From Patiria pectinifera (lineage: Eukaryota; Echinodermata; Asteroidea; Valvatida; Asterinidae): a DNA stretch of 64,000 nt. Location: assembly GCA_029964075.1 (NCBI GenBank), contig CM057144.1, forward strand, positions 2,069,281 to 2,133,280, read 5' to 3'. The position numbers and the translations under genes are program-made. Of this stretch, positions 60,743 to 64,000 are shown piece after piece (the stretch's first letter is position 1; every line of letters starts with the position of its first letter). The notes below the pieces were generated by a model, which did no database searches, was not told where the DNA came from, and was given only the letters and a program-made list of their open reading frames with translations.

Positions 60743-61588
60743 TCATTTTGTAAACAGCTGGAAGGTCCCGGCAATTTTGGCGTACAGGGTCGGTTCTTGT
60801 GTCGAGATAACCCCCTCGTTCACTTGGACAGTTGGGCCGACTTCAACTTCAGCGTAGGCGAGCCCGCGGTTGTGTCTTGACCGTTTGAGAGAGTCCTTCT
60901 TACGTTGCGACTTCTTGGGCGGCGGCATCGGGCGGGGCCCGAACTTGGGCGTGTTCCACTTGGACTTGGCCCTGGAAGAGTAGACGAACTCCTCCCCTCC
61001 TTGGTTGAGCTTCATCGACACTCCCTTGTCCTCACAGGTGTCCGGAGTCGACTTGGCTGGCGGCGCTGCCCCTGATGGCACGGCTGGCAACGGCTTAGGA
61101 TGATTGGCCGGCTTAAACGTTTTTGATTCAACCACGGGAGAGTCTGGCAGGCGATCGTCTTCCGTCCGCTCTCCTTGTGCTGTTGTCTCGATGTTCTCGG
61201 CAATCTGATCGCCATCGTCGTCATCATCGACCGTGGAAGAGAGGAAGATCCCCGGCGGGGCTCCTGCGAAGCTCCCCGGTTGGGTGACAGCGTGCCGCTT
61301 CCGCCGGGATCTCCGCCGTCGAACGCAGCATACTGCGGTCAAAAGAACCACCAGGACCAGCAAGGCCAGCGTTAGTCCACCCACCACGGGAATCCGCCAG
61401 GTCTCCTCTTTCAGCCAGTCCAGCCAGACGTCAAGAAAGAAGGGAGCAGTGGTCGACTGGGAGGTAGATGTAGCCGCTTCATTGGTAGTTGCGATCTCAT
61501 GAACCGTTGTGAACTCCGAGGCGTCAACGGTAGACATACTACTATTATTCATTGCGCTCTCCGTAGCAGACGCCACTGATTGTTGCAC
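60743..61588 (-). CDS. Single-pass membrane protein with ITIM- and ITSM-like tail, 3' coding exon
   Basis: 281 codons when read from a GTG at 61588; the first ATG is at 61552 (codon 13). The frame stays open upstream without ATG, and TTTTCCTTCAG, a good splice acceptor, ends at 61640. The true exon probably begins at 61639, with earlier exons elsewhere. Residues 1-60 are Ser/Thr-rich with NSS, no signal peptide. Residues 66-89 are a membrane helix (VVGGLTLALLVLVVLLTAVC) followed by RRRRSRRKR, giving an outside-N topology. The tail has an Asp run, Pro-rich KPLPAVP and RPMPPPKK (SH3-type), and two tyrosine motifs: LAYAEV (243-248) and TLYAKI (267-272). These fit the ITIM and ITSM consensus, known to recruit SH2 phosphatases or adaptors. 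Family not recognised; an immune or adhesion receptor tail is an inference. Confidence 0.75.
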   Translation of the reverse strand: MQQSVASATESAMNNSSMSTVDASEFTTVHEIATTNEAATSTSQSTTAPFFLDVWLDWLKEETWRIPVVGGLTLALLVLVVLLTAVCCVRRRRSRRKRHAVTQPGSFAGAPPGIFLSSTVDDDDDGDQIAENIETTAQGERTEDDRLPDSPVVESKTFKPANHPKPLPAVPSGAAPPAKSTPDTCEDKGVSMKLNQGGEEFVYSSRAKSKWNTPKFGPRPMPPPKKSQRKKDSLKRSRHNRGLAYAEVEVGPTVQVNEGVISTQEPTLYAKIAGTFQLFTK

Positions 61589-61639
61589 AAGCTGATGATG
61601 CGAGTGTGGAGCGAATAGCGCAACAGTTTGAGCTGACTT

Positions 61640-62240
61640 CTGAAGGAAAATGCCTACTCTGTTTCTCTATGTGAATGATTTTGAGCTATGCACTCAACTG
61701 CATTCACCCGGCGTGCCACCCATCAAATTCAGCGTTCATATAGCCGACCATTCTTAGTTAGACAGCTTAGTTTAGTACAGCTGATAACAGCTGAAATCGA
61801 TTCCGAGTGAGCCTTCCAAGTTGTCTTGAACGAAACGCTTGACCAAACAGCAGCATGAATCGCATTCTAAAGTATCCGTCAGTCCAAACGGATTCTGTTC
61901 GCTGTTTGTTTCAACAACCTTGCCTTATTCAAGTGAGACTTCAAGCTCTCTGCATTGGACTTTATAAATCACTGCATGTGAGATTTTTCTCCTTCCTTGT
62001 CACAAAGGTTCTACTGTCACTTTCGAAGCGGTTTGTAAACATATTGGCGTTTAGAAACCACGCAGTAACTGTCGGATGGGAGCCCTATTTCAACAACTCC
62101 GCTTCTGATGTGATGCTTTTCCTCGTCGAAAAAAAAATAACAGCGCCCTCTGTCAAGTTTCTATAGTCTAGTTCCGAGACTGAAACATTCTGACTATTCT
62201 GAAATTAAAGTATTAAGTCAGGCAACCGTCATATTCAAAA
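61640..62240. other. Upstream flank or intron of the membrane-protein gene
   Basis: No preceding exon could be recognised on the minus strand. A 103-codon plus-strand ORF (61855-62166) has no domain. Confidence 0.3.
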
Positions 62241-62245
62241 TTAAA

Positions 62246-62368
62246 ACCAGCATCTACAAGCCCAAAACGTGAAACAAGTCAGTTCAATAATATTTGCTAA
62301 AGCATACATATCCTCCAAATCCATTTATTTCTGAAAAACGCAGCAAAATCAAATGTTGTACATTCCCT
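62246..62368. mobile_element. TTAA-type MITE, partial copy 4
   Basis: The right end GCAAAATCAAATGTTGTACA...TTCCCT followed by TTAA (62369-62372), with the internal phrase CCAGCATCTACAAGCCCAAA, matches the right part of copies 2 and 3. The left half is absent. Confidence 0.7.
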
Positions 62369-62630
62369 TTAACTGTACAAGTGTATTACACAACAATATT
62401 GATTTTCAATTTTAATATATAGATCCACATTAAAAAAAAATCAAGCTGCATTTTACCTTAGTGCATTCCGCTGTAGAAAATGTATTAAACTTCAACATTA
62501 ACCTTAAAATTAATACAGATTATTAAATGTTGTATACACCTTGAATGCACATAGCCAGTTTATTAAAAAGTAACACAAGAAGAATTAGGCATTTTACCCA
62601 TAATTTATAATGGTAATATACAGGGCAAGT

Positions 62631-63145
62631 CAAAAAGAAAGTTACCGAATTTTTTTTTTTTAAATATTCAAAAGCAATTAAATTTGAAACACCAATGAAG
62701 TATATCCGAAAAGAGCATCTTCTTCCACCCATCTCAAAAAAGAAAAGAAAAAAGAATTACTGAAATTGATCCATGCTATCAAGAGTTATGGATGTTTTAC
62801 TAAAAAAAACCAATCTGTATGGCTGTCCATGGAATGTCATTAGAAGCTATTGAGCTGGGCCTGTATTAGTTACAAATTAAATGCTTATGTTTCATTGAAG
62901 TCAATATCGGCATTCATCGGTTCGTAGATTGGTAAATGATCAGTGGTGGTCAGCCGAGTTTTGTGGGGTTTTTTTTATTGAAAAAGACAAAACCTGCAAA
63001 TTGAGTATGTAAATTACGTGAAATGTTCACAGTTAAAAGTCAATAAGATGTACTTTATCCTCATTTTTTTTAATGTGAAACGGAGCAAGCCAAATATTTG
63101 TAAAGTATTGTTCAAATAGGGTAATTTTCTTTTTGACTCGCCCTG
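62631..63145. mobile_element. Foldback MITE of the GAGTCAAAAAGAAAGT family
   Basis: Ends CAGGGCAAGTCAAAAAGAAA and (other strand) CAGGGCGAGTCAAAAAGAAA are inverted, with TA before the left end and CA after the right. The interior AATGATCAGTGGTGGTCAGC matches the element at 45,063 in reverse. Tc1/mariner-type. Confidence 0.75.
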
Positions 63146-63214
63146 CACATGTATGATTAACAAAACAAAATGTACTTCAATGTTTACTTGACATCCCTTC
63201 ATCAATTGTTAAAC

Positions 63215-63385
63215 TGTTATTTATTTTATTTATTTTATTTTATTTCTTTCTGGTAATGAAACCAAGGATTCCTCAAAAGTACCCTAAGGCCAAAAAAAAA
63301 AAGTCTCCGGTTTCTGGTATGGAGCTTGCCCCAAAAGTGGTGCGGCGACGCGGCTTTTTTTTTTTTTTTTTTATTTTTTTTTTTT
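63215..63385. repeat. Low-complexity T/A-rich tracts
   Basis: A TTTTA/TTTA repeat at 63,216-63,247 and a long T run at 63,355-63,388 bracket a short GC-bearing segment (GGTGCGGCGACGCGG). No gene signal. Confidence 0.6.
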
Positions 63386-63664
63386 TTTGTCAATGTGATG
63401 TGATGAAATGAAATGGTGCCCGACTTAGACTAAACTTAGTATGTAGAGAGAGCACATAAATCATAAAGAAAATTGTCGTTTAGTAGGCCGGCACAGGGTC
63501 TAGTAGTGGCCGTAACTTGCAGGATTGCGCCAACCTCGATCTCCCAAGTGTTCCATTGGCTGAAATGATATTCAGATATTGCGTATAATTTGTTTAGTGA
63601 CTTGGTTCATTAATTTGGTTCATGAGATTTCAGGCATTTGACCAAATTAAGACAGTTAAACGGC

Positions 63665-63800
63665 ATGGGCGTCGCCAGTTTTTTTCAAGGGGGAAGCAAA
63701 TTTTCGCCAAAAATTCCTTAACTTTTTCATTATAATCTCAATTTATCATTTTATTCGAGCGTGAGCAGGGGAGCATTTGCCCCCCCCCCATCAACTAATG
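63665..63800. mobile_element. Possible hAT-like element fragment
   Basis: ATGGGCGTCGCCAG followed by a G-run and, 110 bases on, GGGGAGCATTTGCCCCCCC, a form common in hAT non-autonomous elements. The right terminus was not found. Confidence 0.3.
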
Positions 63801-64000
63801 TAAAATCAGGCCAGTGTCGAAGAGAAAATATGCCTAAAGCCCGGTTTATACTTCAAGCGAAAGTAAAAGTGAAGCGAAATTCCTGACATCAACAATACAT
63901 TAAAAGCGCGTCTACCATTGTTGACATGAAATTTGCTGTGTGAACCTGGCTTTAGACCAACTGGTAGTTATGAATAAATTGATGTGATCATGTGATTTTT

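Noticed and set aside
60743-61588. Secreted protein
   Set aside because: No N-terminal signal peptide is visible and the hydrophobic stretch is followed by nine basic-rich residues and a long tail, fitting a membrane anchor.
1-64000. Retroviral, LTR or Polinton-like remnants
   Set aside because: No long direct terminal repeats, reverse transcriptase, integrase or capsid-like reading frames were recognised.

Overview
This is metazoan genomic DNA with an intron-split gene, long non-coding stretches, tRNA-derived SINEs, many non-autonomous DNA transposons and a satellite array. The left edge carries the 3' end of a Zic-family zinc-finger gene of invertebrate type. With the frequent AGGCCTA-type words, this suggests a marine invertebrate deuterostome, most likely an echinoderm. 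That placement is an inference. No viral or LTR-type element was recognised.

Layout. 1-477 is the last part of Zic (+), cut by the window start. 478-33,000 is a gene desert of about 32 kb with no convincing exon. It holds MITEs, SINE fragments, an interstitial telomere-like tract and several GC-rich or motif-rich patches that could be regulatory modules for Zic. 33,028-40,318 is an eight-exon gene (+) for a 535-residue protein with one N-terminal RRM and a long arginine/aspartate-rich tail. I rebuilt it from splice sites and reading phase, and every junction keeps the frame. Its introns are crowded with MITEs and SINEs. 40,319-48,700 is a repeat-dense zone: TTAA-type and TA-type MITEs, two hAT-like short elements, nested insertions, and one promoter-like patch with three CCAAT boxes and a CRE. 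48,768-59,240 is a satellite of about 33 monomers of about 320.5 bp, with a recent seven-monomer (2,243 bp) higher-order duplication. 60,743-61,588 (-) is the 3' coding exon of a single-pass membrane protein whose cytoplasmic tail ends in an ITIM-like and an ITSM-like tyrosine motif. The last 2 kb is repeats and low-complexity DNA.

The three genes show no functional link. The most distinctive findings are the satellite's higher-order structure and per-monomer hairpin, a TTAA-type MITE family with a palindrome kept by paired base changes, tRNA-like sequences inside elements with terminal inverted repeats, and the ITIM/ITSM membrane protein.
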